A stretch of 64,000 bases of DNA from Glandiceps talaboti (taxonomy: Eukaryota; Hemichordata; Enteropneusta; Spengelidae). A program made the translations under genes and the position numbers. Shown here one piece after another: positions 42,415 to 53,994 of this stretch. How positions within the stretch are numbered: the stretch's first letter is position 1; each line of letters starts with the position of its first letter. The stretch covers positions 10,891,879-10,955,878 of the forward strand of contig NC_135551.1 of assembly GCF_964340395.1 (NCBI RefSeq). The letters run 5' to 3'. Under the pieces are notes generated by a model that saw only the letters and a list, made by a program, of their open reading frames with translations, searched no databases and was not told the DNA's origin.

Positions 42415-44079
42415 ATGAAGACAAATAGGTGGTCGATCCTCGCACTTGTGAATCTGTCATTTTATTTGACAAGAGTTTCATCAAACACCAACGGCATTTT
42501 TGGTGAACCAGCTGACAAAAACCTGACTCTACAACAAGGAAGTAGTGACCCAGTGTACCTGATGCTGGACTTTCATGTCAGAAACCTGGAATCCAACTAT
42601 AAGGTGTCGTGGAAGAAAAATGGTGTTATCATTAGTGATAATTTCATACTTCGTTCGAACCTTGGTGATTTGATAGACATTGCTAGGTATGCTGTAGTAA
42701 GAGAAACACAAGGTAATACACAATACGCATTTAAAATACTCTCAGTAACTGACCTAACGGCACACATAGACAGAGGTGAATACCAATGTGTGATTACTGA
42801 CCAATACGACACTGTTTTCGCCGAGTCACGTGTTGCGACAGTAAACATCTACATTGCTCCACTTTATGACACTGTTACATGTATGGTAAATGATATAACT
42901 ATACCTATCAATTACCAAACTGTAACTGTAGGTGCTATGACAACAATTGGATGTCGTACTGATGTATCTGGTTATCCTCAAATCAACATCCTGTTATCCC
43001 AACAAGATAACCCCATACAACTCTCTACTACAACACATGTCAATGAGTATGTAACGGTTGATATGGATTGGATTCCCAGTAAAGAGAATCAAGGTAGTGT
43101 GTTTATCTGTACAGCTGATCATCCAACATTTCGTGAAACTAAGACATGTCAAATAGGACCGTTTGATATCCAGTATTCGCCTGACGTCATGATAACACCA
43201 ACAACCTATACAATAACATCAACCTCTGATATAGTAATATTCACTTGTAATGTTGATGCCAACCCTTCTGTACCAGTAGATAGTTATACTTGGAAATTAG
43301 ACAATGACATCCCAACGAGTACTCACGTATATTACGTGCATAGTCGACAAAATCTGGCCTTACACAATTTTGAGGCAAGAGACAATGGACCACACTCCTT
43401 AAGATGTGATGTCTCAAATTCTATTGGTACTGGTTCAATGACCGTTCAATTAATGATTAGTATACCTCAGTCCACGACACGGTCGACACTTGTATCCACT
43501 GCTACAAGATCTACAAAGACTACATTCATAGGAGAGGTTTCTGATGGAACAACGTCAAAATTAACAACGGATGTGAAATACACAACACGGCCAGAAGTAA
43601 CAACATTGACAAACTTGAACATGGAAAAAGGCACTACTCTATTCGGTTACATTTTGAGTTCACGAAAAACAACGAGACCAAATTTGCATTATAAGGGAAC
43701 ACAGTCAGTGACACCGTCCATAGTCAACAATGCTGATGGGAACGCTGTATTTGATGCAACGAATTCTACATCTTTAACCAGCTCCAAGACAGAGTGCGAT
43801 ACCGTCATAGTTACAGTTATCACTGTTTTAGTATCATTCTGTTGTGGAGTTTTCTCTACTATTATTGCCTTATACATCTTCATCAAAATGAGACATTACA
43901 CGGTTTCCAAGTCACCTGATCTACAGAAGACACGTGACATGACAATGGAAGCTATGGACAATCCACATCATGATGGTACATATGCAAATATAAACATTGA
44001 TGACAATATTGAAACAGACAGTCACTATCAGAGTTTGAAAGGACAGAATAGTGACGTATACATGTCACTTCAAAAATAG
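42415..44079 (+). CDS. Rec7: 3-Ig receptor with ITAM tail (554 aa)
   Basis: Signal peptide about 1-23. Ig1 about 28-146 (F53 instead of cysteine, W66, C125), Ig2 about 150-255 (C180-C232 plus the extra pair C156, C245), Ig3 about 258-350 (C278, W293, C331). Ser/Thr stalk to ~457, membrane span ~462-490 (VSFCCGVFSTIIALYIFI) without charges, then the 64-residue tail with YANI and an ITAM (Y538-QSL-x7-Y549-MSL, 44026-44070). The signal peptide and upstream region are closest to Rec8, but the tail and 3' flank match Rec1, 2 and 6. The predicted role, as for Rec1, is an activating receptor that signals without an adaptor; this is inferred from motifs alone. Confidence 0.88.
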   Translation: MKTNRWSILALVNLSFYLTRVSSNTNGIFGEPADKNLTLQQGSSDPVYLMLDFHVRNLESNYKVSWKKNGVIISDNFILRSNLGDLIDIARYAVVRETQGNTQYAFKILSVTDLTAHIDRGEYQCVITDQYDTVFAESRVATVNIYIAPLYDTVTCMVNDITIPINYQTVTVGAMTTIGCRTDVSGYPQINILLSQQDNPIQLSTTTHVNEYVTVDMDWIPSKENQGSVFICTADHPTFRETKTCQIGPFDIQYSPDVMITPTTYTITSTSDIVIFTCNVDANPSVPVDSYTWKLDNDIPTSTHVYYVHSRQNLALHNFEARDNGPHSLRCDVSNSIGTGSMTVQLMISIPQSTTRSTLVSTATRSTKTTFIGEVSDGTTSKLTTDVKYTTRPEVTTLTNLNMEKGTTLFGYILSSRKTTRPNLHYKGTQSVTPSIVNNADGNAVFDATNSTSLTSSKTECDTVIVTVITVLVSFCCGVFSTIIALYIFIKMRHYTVSKSPDLQKTRDMTMEAMDNPHHDGTYANINIDDNIETDSHYQSLKGQNSDVYMSLQK

Positions 44080-46985
44080 TACTGAACATTACAGTATTGA
44101 AGTCAACAATCTATAACCGAGACCCTATTTCTGACTAAAGTCACACACAACATACAAACAATATAATGATATGGTATATGTTTTTGAGTTCGTACCATGT
44201 TTGTTCCAACCATTCTCCCTCATTGGCTATCTAATTGGCACTTTACGACTTTTACGACTTGAAAACTCCATCGTAGTAACCTAGCTAATACCCCCTTGAA
44301 GGGTTGACAACAGATTGACCTTATATATGCACATGAATATTGTATTGCAATAGTCGTTGCAGTGAACAGAACATGCTTACAATTTATCAATACACACTAT
44401 CGCGTTAATGTGTTCTTCATATGACTGTTTGACTGTGAGTGCTCATATAGAATACTTTTGATAGTTCTTGACTTCTTTCACAATAGGTCTGAAGTTTGCA
44501 ATTTGTTTCACGAGATCACTGATACTAGTATATCCAACGAGTTAATTGAAATTTCAAACTAACATTTGCCTTATTCAAATAGCATTCTTTAGGCCTACAA
44601 AAATGCGTGGTTCCGATTACGCTGAATTTTATAATAGGTGGGGTAAGTAGATTTTATTTGTTTTTTCAAATACGTAAAATAAAGTTTATGATCAGCAGTG
44701 AAATAATATATGTGGTCGGGAAACCAGAACCAAACATTCTTTCAGGCTTTATCAGTTTCATTAAAATCTGCAGTCAAAATTTATAGTACATGTTCATTGC
44801 GTTCATTGAGGAGAACACCTGTGCATTGCTTAGAAAATACAACCTATAGTAGGGGAGAAATTAAAAATAGACAAATGGCAAAACAAGACATAGCCACTTA
44901 GTGTCAAGATCGCAGTTTAGTAACGAATACCTTTGGCTCCTTAAGCTTATTGACTATTACAATTGCTTTGTTGAACTCGTTAAAGGTGACTTTACCTGGT
45001 TGTATAGATATGTAAATCATTACCTCAAATGACCCGACACACAATGCTTGGCAGCTAGAGGCGTCTTCTACTTGACACAAAGTGGATATACACAACGAAA
45101 TCCCAGTAGCTTGAATAGATGAACTTTTCATCCGTTTTCAACTTAAAGTGCAAAAATCCCATAGGACAACATGATGAAACTTCACTTAGTAGAACACTGT
45201 TCACTAATAGACAATGCTTAATTTAATGCAAGTACACACCGATGTATGTTACAGTAACAGAAGTGTTAATACACTGATATGCTAAGGAAGTAAAGCACTT
45301 ATACATCACATGATTTACGTTATGATATGGTTTTACATCAGATATTCTGAGGTCGAACCTCTGCGAACTCAACATGTTGCCGTCAGTGTGTTTAGGTTCT
45401 AAAAGGATAACTGCTCCTAAAGGTTCTATTTTCAACGCTTTCCATCTGAGATCTTTGTTATTCAGTTAAGCGTCATTGCCATACGTAACGATATAAGCAC
45501 ATGGCACTTTCACGATTAATGCTTCATTTCCACTATTGCATTGTTATGGCTAAATTTAAACAAGTTACACATATACGAGAAACTTAATTTAGCTTCCACT
45601 AGGTTTTAATAACTACTTTTACAAGACATGTTTCCTCCCCGTTTGTACATCACAATACTCGTTCAGCCTACTGGAAATGTTCAATTTGAACGTTGATGGC
45701 GCACTCAAAATATGTGGATTTAATAATCATTATTTCCTGTGACAATATATAGCTCCATTTTGGATTCACAATGATGTTGGTATGTGCGCTCTTCCATAGT
45801 TAACATCCAAGGGTTAATTAGCACAATTTATGTATGTACTATCAGTGTTTATCATTAGCAGGCCTGTAGTTATTGCAATTGGTGTTCATGTTTATACTAC
45901 CTTATTACGATATATGACGTCACAGATATGGTTTGGCAAAAGATCATGGCCGCCATACATATTGTGATTTTTGTATATCCAACCATACAGTAAACAAAAG
46001 CATGCTGTCAAGCTAGAAAATATATAGGAGAAAATCAAGGGGTCCTAAAAATAACGTTTTCGTGTCACACAAACTCGATAGTGTCCCACAACGCTGCCAT
46101 AATAGTATTACCTGTGCATATATGGTGGCAGCTATGTGGTGATTCATGGTGTCCATAACACGTGATGTCAGAAACACAAAGTACATATAAATACCAATCT
46201 CTTCATACTGAAGAGTAGAACAATTGGGACTTAATTCTTAACTTATTTCCAAAAGTATCTATGACTCACGATTACTTCTAAACCAGTTACAGAACTTTCA
46301 TTCTTTGCCACCAAGTGCAAAATAAGTGAAGCCTTTATTTTAAAACACCTTCTATACTAAGTAGTAAGGATGCAAACATTTTTAGATTGTCTCGTTCACG
46401 CCAAATCGACACAATAATCTTATACATATTAAATTCATAATCACTCTTATGGTAAATTCAATGATGCGTGCTCCTCGTTGTCATCCATGTATGTACCAAA
46501 TTTTAGTGAATTCGAAGTGTGCATTCTTAATATAGCCTAATTATCCAAAATCAGTGACTATGCAAATGTTTGCCAAAAGGAAATGATTAGCAGGTTTGAT
46601 GAGAATTGATGCAATAGCTTTTGAGATATCGTGTGGACAGACAGACAGACAAACAAACAAACAAACAAACAAACAAACATGCAAAAAATATTTCAGATTT
46701 CATAAAATCTAGTTCAAACATCAACGACGACATAGCACTTATTTTTAATAAGGCTTGTTGACGTAGTTTTAGACATATTTTCAAAGTATAATTTGCATAA
46801 TTAATGATTTTTTACATTTAGACCATAAGATTATATAAAATATGAAAGTTTCAATTCAATATATTGCGATACAACCATCGACTATATCGAGGCACAAATA
46901 TTCCATAGAGCTTGTTAACATAGCGTGTAAGTTTAAATTATGATTTTTGTAATTAATTAAGAATGGGTGTAAGAACTGGTGAAAA
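44080..46985 (+). other. Rec7 3' flank
   Basis: No gene seen. It aligns with the Rec1 flank 10481-13330, including the GATGTCAGAAACACAAAGTAC point (46165/12715) and the GACA microsatellite at 46636-46679. The conserved regulatory-like block is at 44955-45060. Confidence 0.55.
46636..46679. repeat. (GACA)n/(AAAC)n microsatellite
   Basis: Three to four GACA units, then AAAC units. It corresponds in position to the pure CAGA arrays at 13203 and 19515. Confidence 0.93.
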
Positions 46986-48710
46986 TCATCAAACTTCAAA
47001 TTTAATATACTTTTGAACACAAATTGACAAATCAAATTGGCTGACTTGGGGTTAGACGACAGTGAACTGGTTCTACTCTCAGCCGCCTGCCTTCAACACG
47101 TGCATGCAGCCTAACCAAAGTTTTCAACTCATCAGCAATTCAGTATACGTGGAATAACTCATTATTAATATACAAGCAACATCTGGTTTAATGAACACCG
47201 TGTTAATACTGCCTAGTTGACTTCAATTTCTCAATTCTTCTGATCGTATCCTCCCAAACGATCCCAAATTTGACCTCATATATTCCAACAATTACATAAC
47301 TATCTCTATTTAGAGTAATACAAAATCTTAAATTCTTGCAACTGCATCACATGATAATTCATTATCTTCTGATTAGGTTTACAAGTAGTTATATCTCTTT
47401 AGGTCCAAATGTTTAATTAAATCTAATAATGATATATTTGAATCACAAAACTCCCATAAAACATAACCAAATATATGACGTTATTATTTGTGCAATCACC
47501 TCAATTGTCAATGATTGATGATGATGATGATGATATAAAAGTGATGATAAATTGTCGTGCTCGGCGCTACTCACAGAATATGCAGTAAGGATTTACTCCA
47601 ATTTCAAGAATTCTTTTAGGAAAGAAAAGTATAAAATTGTTCAAAATTGCCAATGTGAAAGGAACACGTGTAAAACAAACACAAAGCGCACACATCCTTT
47701 GACGCTTGCCACTGTAGCTCTTAGTTTTAATGATTCATTTGAATATATTAATCATTTTTGGTAAATAGGCAATATCACAAGAATGGAGACCTTTAAATGT
47801 AAATTTAACATAATTTGGTATACACGATGATGATAAAGGATATACAAATAACGATTACGAGAGACACTTAGTCTCTATAGTGGTCTGAGGTTTACATCTT
47901 TACATGGGCACTTTTAGTCTGGTATGTATATTTAGGATGAGGAATTTTCTTTAGTTGATCTCTATAGTTTCGATATTCTCCAAAAGAAAACGAGGTTGCT
48001 AGCAAGATTCGCTGATATAAACAATACTTTCCTACTAAAATCAATTTACGATTACATCTGTTTAATTGAAGGAAACCGACAAAAGGAGAGCAAGTGTTTC
48101 TTAAATTTCACCAAATTTGAGATTTTTATGAGGAAGGGGTGCTGCGAACTTTACCTTTTACAGCTTAAAATTGGGTAAGGGACGTAAAATGTTCGCTGTC
48201 CGATATATTGTACTTGTTCCCTCATACTACAACACGTTGACTTGAGTAGTGTTATGCTCTTGTGGATCAAAAGTGTTTGCAGAGGCGATGAGTTTGTTCA
48301 CCCCGCTGGTTTATTTACCGTGAAGCATTGATATGCAGATTATGTGACCTAAAAAGTTCCCATATAGGGCACACAACAAAAAGTCGTCGACACAACACAG
48401 TGAATAGTGTCTGTGTGGCGTAACGTGAATGATTACTCGAACTAGCGGTCGATATGGAAAGAAGCTAGACAAGTCTTTCAAGAAATATGTGAAATGATGG
48501 ATCAAAGTGCTGATGGTAAACAATTTCGTTGACATCTGTTTAACTCTGCCGGGTATTTCACATCTCACTGCTATGGACAAAAAGTCTGTGAGCGCTTTCA
48601 TATGTTAAGGAAGTGAATAGGTTGTGTTATTAGTGAATTGTGTTATTTCTACAACGTCTATGATTAACGTTAATTTATATTGACTGGTATTGACGTGTTA
48701 CTTCGCAAGT
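46986..48710 (+). promoter_or_regulatory. Rec8 upstream region (type B) with an insertion
   Basis: Homologous to the Rec7 upstream region on both sides of an extra ~540 bp (about 47534-48075). The close-in segment 48230-48710 is the best conserved, including GCATTGATATGCAGATTATGTGACC at 48325. Confidence 0.5.
47534..48075 (+). mobile_element. Insertion in the Rec8 upstream region, possibly retroelement-derived
   Basis: Absent from the Rec7 copy, where CGATGATGCAAAG runs straight on to the CCAAAGGAGAAC sequence. It starts at a (GAT)n tract. From 47937 one frame reads DEEFSLVDLYSFDILQKK and continues as LLARFADINNTF, which has a coding-like composition, but I recognise no domain. Confidence 0.4.
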
Positions 48711-51539
48711 ATGAAGACAGATAGTTGGTCTATCCTCGCACTTGTCCATCTTTACTTTTATGTGACAAGAGTGTCATCAAACACCAACGAAATTTTTGGT
48801 GAACCGGATGACAAAAACCTGACTCTACAACAAGGAAGTAGTGATCCAGTGAAAATATTCCTAGACTTTCATGTCAGGAACCTGGAATCCAACTACTACA
48901 AGGTGTCATGGAAGAAAAATGGTGTTATCATTAGTGATAATTTTACACTTCGTCAGAACCTTGGTCATTTGATAGACATTGATAGGTATGCTGTAGTAAG
49001 GGAAACACAAGGTAATACACAATACGCATTTAAAATACTCTCAGTAACTGACCTAACGGCACACATAGACAGAGGTGAATACCAATGTGTGATTACTGAC
49101 CAAAACGACGATGTTATCGCCGGGTCACGTGTAGCCACTGTAAACATCTACATTGTCATTGCTCCACTTTATGACACTGTAACATGTATGGTAAATAATA
49201 CTGTCGTAACTATCAATTACCAAACTGTAACTGTTGATGCTATGACAACAATTGGATGTCGTACTGATGTATCTGGTGATCCTCAAATCAACGTCCTGTT
49301 ATCCCAACAAGATAACCCCATACCACTCTCTACGTCAACACATGTCAATGAGTATTTAACGGTTGATATGGTTTGGATTCCCAGTAAAGAGAATCGTGGT
49401 AGTGTGTTTATCTGTACAGCTGATCATCCAACATTTGGTGAAACTGAGACATGTCAAATAGGACCGTTTTATGTCCATTACAGACCTGACGTCACAATAA
49501 CACCAACTACGTATACAATAACGTCAGCCTCCGATAGAGTAACATTCACTTGTAATGTTGATGCCAATCCTTCTGTACCAGTTAGTCGTTATACTTGGAA
49601 ATTTGACAATGACACCTCAACGAGTACTCACCACGTTACTTATGTGAATAGTCTACAATATCTCCAATTACACAGTTTTGAACCAAAAGACAATGGACTA
49701 CACTCCTTAAGATGTGATGTCTCAAATTCTATCGGTACTGGTTCAATGACAGTTCAATTAATGATTAGTATACCTCAGTCTACCATGAGTTCAACGACCC
49801 AACCTCAACACCAGACTGCAACCGAGATTTCGAGGATAAGTAATAGTCATCCAACTACTCGAGTATCTACGCGAGTTTCGGATTCAACGACTTCGACTGA
49901 ACAAACAACAAGTGCAGAGCCACTAACGATAACTTCAGGAGTTTCAGATGAAGGCAATACGACAGTAACCCCAACGGCATATGCAGACGAAACTACTGTC
50001 GAATTGAAGCTTTCCTCCGAGACTCCAAACTCTGTATCTTTCATTGTTAATAGCCCAACTTCATTCGTACCTGAGAACACTTCGGACTATGATAGACACA
50101 ATGGGTCAAATACAAAATCGCTCGTCGATAACATCCCAATACTAGCAGGTGGAATAGTAGGAGCATGTACTGTAATAGTATTAATCATTATATTGATAGT
50201 TGGGGTCATTCGTCTTCACAAGTCTCGACATACACGTAAAGCTACCCGTGAACCTGAAGACATGTTGTCTGTGAATGGTCACACCGTTCCTATCGAACCA
50301 AATCCCTACAACGAGTTTGAATTCGGTGGTAGTTTTGAAAAAAGTAGCGACAATATAGACCCCTCAACGGGTGAACGTATGAGGGCTGTGAGACGAGAAG
50401 AACCCGAAGGAGCTGCAAGTGTCGATGGTCCTTCACAACTAAACGATGCTAACATTGATGCACTGCATGCAAAGCCAATGAAAGGAGAACACAAAAGTGA
50501 GTTACAAGGTTGCAAAGAAAATGGAATTGATAGACCTGATACAGAAAATACAGCTTCAATTTCAGAGATGGATATAAGTGAGTGCTTGACAAGAAGTGAC
50601 GACATCGACCTCGATATACTATATGCAAAACCAATGAAACTAAAACAGAAAAGCGATAAACAAGGTTGCAAAGAAAATGGGATCATTAATGAGAGACCTG
50701 ATAAAGAAAATACAGCTTCAAATTCAGAGATGGCAATTAGTGGGTCCTTGGAAGGAAATGACGATGTCGACCGTGATATGTTGTATGCAAAACCAATGAA
50801 ATTAAAAACTAAAGGCAAAACAGATAGGAGTAGATACTCAGCGGAACCATCGGATAACAAAAACTTGAATATAACTGATCAGAGATTTATCTCTGGTGAG
50901 GACAATGTGGATGGGGGAAGTTCGTATATGCCAAACACAATGTATGCTTCTGAGACAAAAGCGTCTGAAGATGACTTCACTTTACCACATCAAAGACAGA
51001 CCACTTTTCACGGATCTGGACAAAGTAATCCAAACAGCATAGTTGATGGAGGTCGTACAGAGATGCAAGCAAGATCTTCATTAGGTGATGAAGAGAATGT
51101 GTCTTTGACTCCTAATCACCCTACAGCTGATGACATCATCGGAGTGAATCATTATGAAATGGTCGATATGGGTTTTACTAAACCAAAAGTAAACAGCAAG
51201 GCTTACGTCAATAAAGAGGAAAATACCAAGGAATCTGTATTCTCTGAAATGGATGACAACAAGGAAGTACCAGATGAACTTAAAAAGGCAGGAGAAAGAC
51301 ACTATGGTGGCGATCAATTACAATCAAAACCCATACCATCTCGATTTTCCTGTCTTCAGTCCAATCCTTTGTACGAAAGTGTAGATACAAGCATGCCCAA
51401 GAATGTTAATGAACGTGACAATGAAGTTGGCGATAGAGTCAATTCAACGTTAAATGATGAACAGAGGGCATCTTCTACGTCCTGTTTGCAGGATAATCCT
51501 ATGTACGAAAGTTTTGATGCGGTTAATATGTCGGAGTAA
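48711..51539 (+). CDS. Rec8: 3-Ig receptor with long multi-tyrosine tail (942 aa)
   Basis: The ATG at 48711 gives the signal peptide MKTDSWSILALVHL, close to that of Rec7. Three Ig domains (F53 replaces the first Ig1 cysteine; Ig2 has the extra pair), a Ser/Thr/Glu stalk, membrane span about 476-500 (GGIVGACTVIVLIIILIVG), then a tail of about 440 residues. Tail motifs: PNPYNEF; three copies of an AKPMK module (H586, Y638, Y692, so the first has lost its tyrosine); SSYMPNTMY; NHYEMV; RHYGGDQ; NPLY888; NPMY932. YxxP repeats are typical docking sites for Crk-family SH2 domains, and NPxY for PTB adaptors or endocytosis. There is no canonical ITIM or ITAM. The function is inferred to be scaffolding or uptake rather than classical inhibition. 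Confidence 0.87.
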   Translation: MKTDSWSILALVHLYFYVTRVSSNTNEIFGEPDDKNLTLQQGSSDPVKIFLDFHVRNLESNYYKVSWKKNGVIISDNFTLRQNLGHLIDIDRYAVVRETQGNTQYAFKILSVTDLTAHIDRGEYQCVITDQNDDVIAGSRVATVNIYIVIAPLYDTVTCMVNNTVVTINYQTVTVDAMTTIGCRTDVSGDPQINVLLSQQDNPIPLSTSTHVNEYLTVDMVWIPSKENRGSVFICTADHPTFGETETCQIGPFYVHYRPDVTITPTTYTITSASDRVTFTCNVDANPSVPVSRYTWKFDNDTSTSTHHVTYVNSLQYLQLHSFEPKDNGLHSLRCDVSNSIGTGSMTVQLMISIPQSTMSSTTQPQHQTATEISRISNSHPTTRVSTRVSDSTTSTEQTTSAEPLTITSGVSDEGNTTVTPTAYADETTVELKLSSETPNSVSFIVNSPTSFVPENTSDYDRHNGSNTKSLVDNIPILAGGIVGACTVIVLIIILIVGVIRLHKSRHTRKATREPEDMLSVNGHTVPIEPNPYNEFEFGGSFEKSSDNIDPSTGERMRAVRREEPEGAASVDGPSQLNDANIDALHAKPMKGEHKSELQGCKENGIDRPDTENTASISEMDISECLTRSDDIDLDILYAKPMKLKQKSDKQGCKENGIINERPDKENTASNSEMAISGSLEGNDDVDRDMLYAKPMKLKTKGKTDRSRYSAEPSDNKNLNITDQRFISGEDNVDGGSSYMPNTMYASETKASEDDFTLPHQRQTTFHGSGQSNPNSIVDGGRTEMQARSSLGDEENVSLTPNHPTADDIIGVNHYEMVDMGFTKPKVNSKAYVNKEENTKESVFSEMDDNKEVPDELKKAGERHYGGDQLQSKPIPSRFSCLQSNPLYESVDTSMPKNVNERDNEVGDRVNSTLNDEQRASSTSCLQDNPMYESFDAVNMSE
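50466..50795 (+). repeat. 52-54 residue tail module repeated in Rec8
   Basis: Units start at the AKP codons 50466, 50622 and 50784 (156 and 162 bp apart). Each has (Y/H)AKPMK, then KENG, RPD, ENTAS, SEM and an acidic DD..D run. Rec9 has one unit fewer. Confidence 0.9.
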
Positions 51540-52380
51540 AATGGTAGTATGGGTGACCAAATAAGAGACAGATGTAGACCTCCAGGAGATGAAACATTCT
51601 CTCTCACACATTATGTCTTAAAGTCAACCCTGTATATGTAATTGATATTCAAATATGATGCAGCTAATGGCAACGACGAAAGAGAATGTAGGTAAACAGA
51701 CTCCGATACCATAAAATGAAAGGGTTTGCCTACAATAAAAGGTCGAACTATGCAGAGGTCATGACACCAGCCATCGTAGACGTTGTCATAATCACTGGAG
51801 TATGCTTCAAAGAACCCACCGACGTATACGACTCAATCAGTATTGTATAAGACTACTTACGCACTGTTAAGATATTGGAATTGAGGTATTAATACAATTA
51901 ATTTGTTTACCACTGGTTTCTTACCTAGTAATACAACACAAACATTTAGTAATTTCTAACTTAATTTCATACTAAAATTTTCAGCTGTACGTAGCCATTG
52001 CTTGTGTAACCATGGAAACAAACATACCAATATAATTATTTTTATTTCATGACGGAGACAATAGGAATGTCGCAATCTGTCAAATATTCAAATATCTATT
52101 TACTCCAGATAAATAGTTTTTTTATGAATTGTGTGTCTCGTCTAAGGTTTGTGTGTCTCTTTTTACAGTCCATTTAACATGCTGTCATGCTGAAATTCTT
52201 TCATTTGAGTCTCGAATTATTTTAATAACATCTAGGTTTCCAATTTGACTAAATCGTTCTGTTTAATGACGATATTTTAAAATATCAATATACAGGATGA
52301 ATATTGTCAGAATATATCATGAAAATTACACTTAAACTGATAGTATATAACCTACATTTACACATACAACTAGTCAGTCT
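51200..52380 (+). repeat. Near-identical Rec8 tail end and 3' flank (copy 1)
   Basis: Matches 59481-60661 at an offset of 8281 with very few differences, although the two genes' upstream regions are unrelated in type. Confidence 0.85.
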
Positions 52381-53636
52381 ACCGGGGTATATTTGAGTTA
52401 AATAGTTTCACCACCCATATATCCACATTTACAAGTGCTTACTTTACAATGCATGGCTCGTTCTATTTCAAGTAACTTAATCAAGACGTCATGAGACCAT
52501 AGCTACTTATTCTATTGGAACGAAATACACCTTGAGTAAAAGCATAGAAAGAGACCAAGGGTCATAAGGTCATTTGTTTGCCTTTTCTTTACACTGCTTT
52601 CGTTATTTCCTGTTCAAATCTTTTCAGAAGTAGGCTGACATGAAAATGCACTTCAACACAGATGGTGTCCACAACCATTCTTTGCATTCACTCTTTTGTT
52701 ATTGCTTATTTCCATTGCTAAGTGTGTGATGTAACCATCAACAAGTGAGGAAAAGCTATATTATATACAATGTTATTGGTAAGAAGTATTATGAAATGAA
52801 AATATAATTTTACTGTTAGTATTTCGGTAACGCAGAGAGACCATAACATTATTGGGGCAATACAGCGAACATACTATTTGTTTTGTGTGTGATGAACTTC
52901 TCTAAACCTATCAAAGAAGAGGTTTGTAGGATTACCAAGATATTATACATCTGTTTGCATAGACCTTTACATTTTGGAGAAATGTGAAAATATTACATAT
53001 ATAATTAAGGGCAACAGAGTTGAGACTGATTTTTAACTTACATGCATTTGTTATTGCAATGACAAGTTTAAATTCTGTGTTATTATTTTGTAAACACCTA
53101 TATTGTTAGGGAGGGTAGAACATTACCGATCGAACTTTTCGTGGTTATTTATATTTTAATCAAATCTTGCTTAAATATGTTAGTCAAATATATTTATATT
53201 TTAATAAAATCTTGCTTAAATTGATCAGTTTACAAATTCATATATCCAACATCAAACGTCAAATTTGTTTGAGTTGCAACAGATTCTTTAAGGAGTAAAC
53301 ATTATATTTAGGCAAATGACTATATATTTTGAAGGATTGGTAATAAAAAAGCCCTTGACAATATCTTCTTTTTAGAATATATATGTTATAAGGCACCAAG
53401 AAATCCAAATACGCATGTGAGCTGGTCAATAGTATGGCAGAATAGCACGAAGATTGTGTACTTGAGGTAGAATTTTGAAATTTGGCATGTATGAACAACA
53501 TTTGAGTGCAATGTTTGTTATGGTATGGTGAAATCGAAATAGTGTCATTAGCTTTACTCGTCACGTTTTCACCTATAAGAGTGTCAAACTGCTGTAATAC
53601 AATTACAATACACATTTACATATATTCATATTGTAA
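51540..53636 (+). other. Rec8 3' flank, no gene seen
   Basis: Aligns with the Rec5 flank (33720-35660) and, for the first 1.3 kb, with the Rec9 flank. No obvious AATAAA close to the stop. Confidence 0.55.
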
Positions 53637-53869
53637 TACAATAAATGACACTGAAGTAAAACACTTTCTCTATGTGCTACTCTCATTTATAGCATTTATA
53701 TCAAGTGTAAAAGTATACTGTTTCAATTGGTTTATTTACAAGCTTAGCATGTAGCCTTTCTAATATGGTCAATTAGCAAATAAAACAGTATACTTTTACA
53801 CTTGATATGGATGCTATAAACGTTTGTGGCACATACAGAAAACGCTTTACTGTGGTGTCATTGGTTGTA
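53637..53869. mobile_element. 233-bp MITE with inverted-repeat ends
   Basis: TACAATAAATGACAC at the left end pairs with GTGTCATTGGTTGTA at the right end. The inner arms (GTGTAAAAGTATACTGTTT at about 53705 and its complement at about 53785) are a near-perfect stem. The paralogous site at about 35660 is empty. Confidence 0.85.
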
Positions 53870-53994
53870 AATGTATCTGAGGCCAGATAGATAGACAATT
53901 CAACTCATTGCAGGAATGGCTGCTAAGTACTTTGTAAATCTATCTGAAAATAAAAGATCATCAATTTCTCTAATGAACCTCTAAATTTATTTTG

